The notes under the pieces were generated by a model, which ran no database searches, was not told where the DNA came from, and worked only from the letters and a program-made list of their open reading frames with translations. Position numbers and translations under genes: made by a program. This document shows positions 62,615 to 64,000 of a stretch of DNA of 64,000 nt, piece after piece (positions within the stretch are counted from its first letter, which is position 1; each line of letters begins with the position of its first letter). Source of the DNA: DATFFO01 sp963772815 (GTDB taxonomy: Bacteria > Actinomycetota > Acidimicrobiia > Spongiisociales > ZC4RG35); assembly GCA_963772815.1 (NCBI GenBank), contig CAVYYV010000005.1, positions 310,001-374,000 of the forward strand, written 5' to 3'.

Positions 62615-62665
62615 ATTCTCCCCTGCAAAACGGACCCTCCAGGGTCCCGTTTTGCTGATAAAAAC
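62615..62665 (+). repeat. 51-bp palindromic element, copy B
   Basis: Inverted copy of 56699-56749 with one mismatch in the loop. It lies between the clpB stop (62684) and the epimerase promoter. Confidence 0.85.
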
Positions 62666-62683
62666 GCGAGAGGGGGGGCCGGG

Positions 62684-64000
<1,317 letters not shown>

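Overview
The window is GC-rich, gene-dense, unspliced bacterial DNA. It most likely comes from an actinomycete-type bacterium (Actinomycetota), possibly a little-studied lineage such as Acidimicrobiia. The evidence is the dnaK-grpE-dnaJ-hspR gene order with a MerR-type HspR, many GTG/TTG starts, S-layer-like repeats of the GITRGC...FCP...VTR type, and at least 14 genes whose start codon lies 6-9 nt behind a TANNNT -10 box, the signature of leaderless transcripts. Taxonomy is inference. I see no rRNA, convincing tRNA, CRISPR array, transposase or phage gene.

Layout. 1-9.2 kb: a truncated STAND-like protein, an exporter, a crotonase, an ECF sigma factor overlapping a gene for an alkyltransferase with a C-terminal Ada zinc domain, a HAD hydrolase, a DUF427 protein, ParA, a divergent IF-1 and an MpaB-like oxygenase. 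9.3-13 kb: fatty-acid oxidation pair fadI-fadJ separated by two REP-like repeats. 13.2-21.3 kb: two heterodimeric ABC exporters, one led by a TetR regulator with a perfect 18-bp operator. 21.3-29.5 kb: CHAD protein, Nudix, MsrB, exported proteins, GNAT, MFS, an orphan DNA methyltransferase, and a phosphatase/fructosamine-kinase pair. 29.5-36.4 kb: a LacI-controlled sugar ABC importer with a divergent GH13 glucosidase. 36.5-43.1 kb: Lon and the DnaK chaperone operon with HspR. 43.2-52.5 kb: metallo-beta-lactamase-fold hydrolase, a 1264-residue cyclase/STAND/TPR protein, exported proteins, a CapA protein with S-layer-like repeats, kynureninase. 52.8-56.1 kb: a TRAP transporter whose binding protein and membrane subunits are convergent. 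56.1-61.5 kb: a metalloprotease-like protein, a two-component system and a divergent operon ending in ApbE and a ferric-reductase-like membrane protein. 61.5-64 kb: an epimerase and the 3' part of clpB.

Several otherwise conserved genes are each broken by one single-base frameshift (ABC subunit, MFS, glucosidase, DctQ, response regulator, probably the methyltransferase). So many intact-looking genes broken in 64 kb suggests sequence or assembly errors more than decay, so each pair of fragments is probably one working gene.

The most unusual items are the ECF sigma/inverted-Ada pair, the cyclase whose two domains carry complementary halves of one active site, a 51-bp palindromic element present twice in inverted orientation, the REP-like repeats in the fad locus, and the ApbE operon with no recognisable flavin acceptor.
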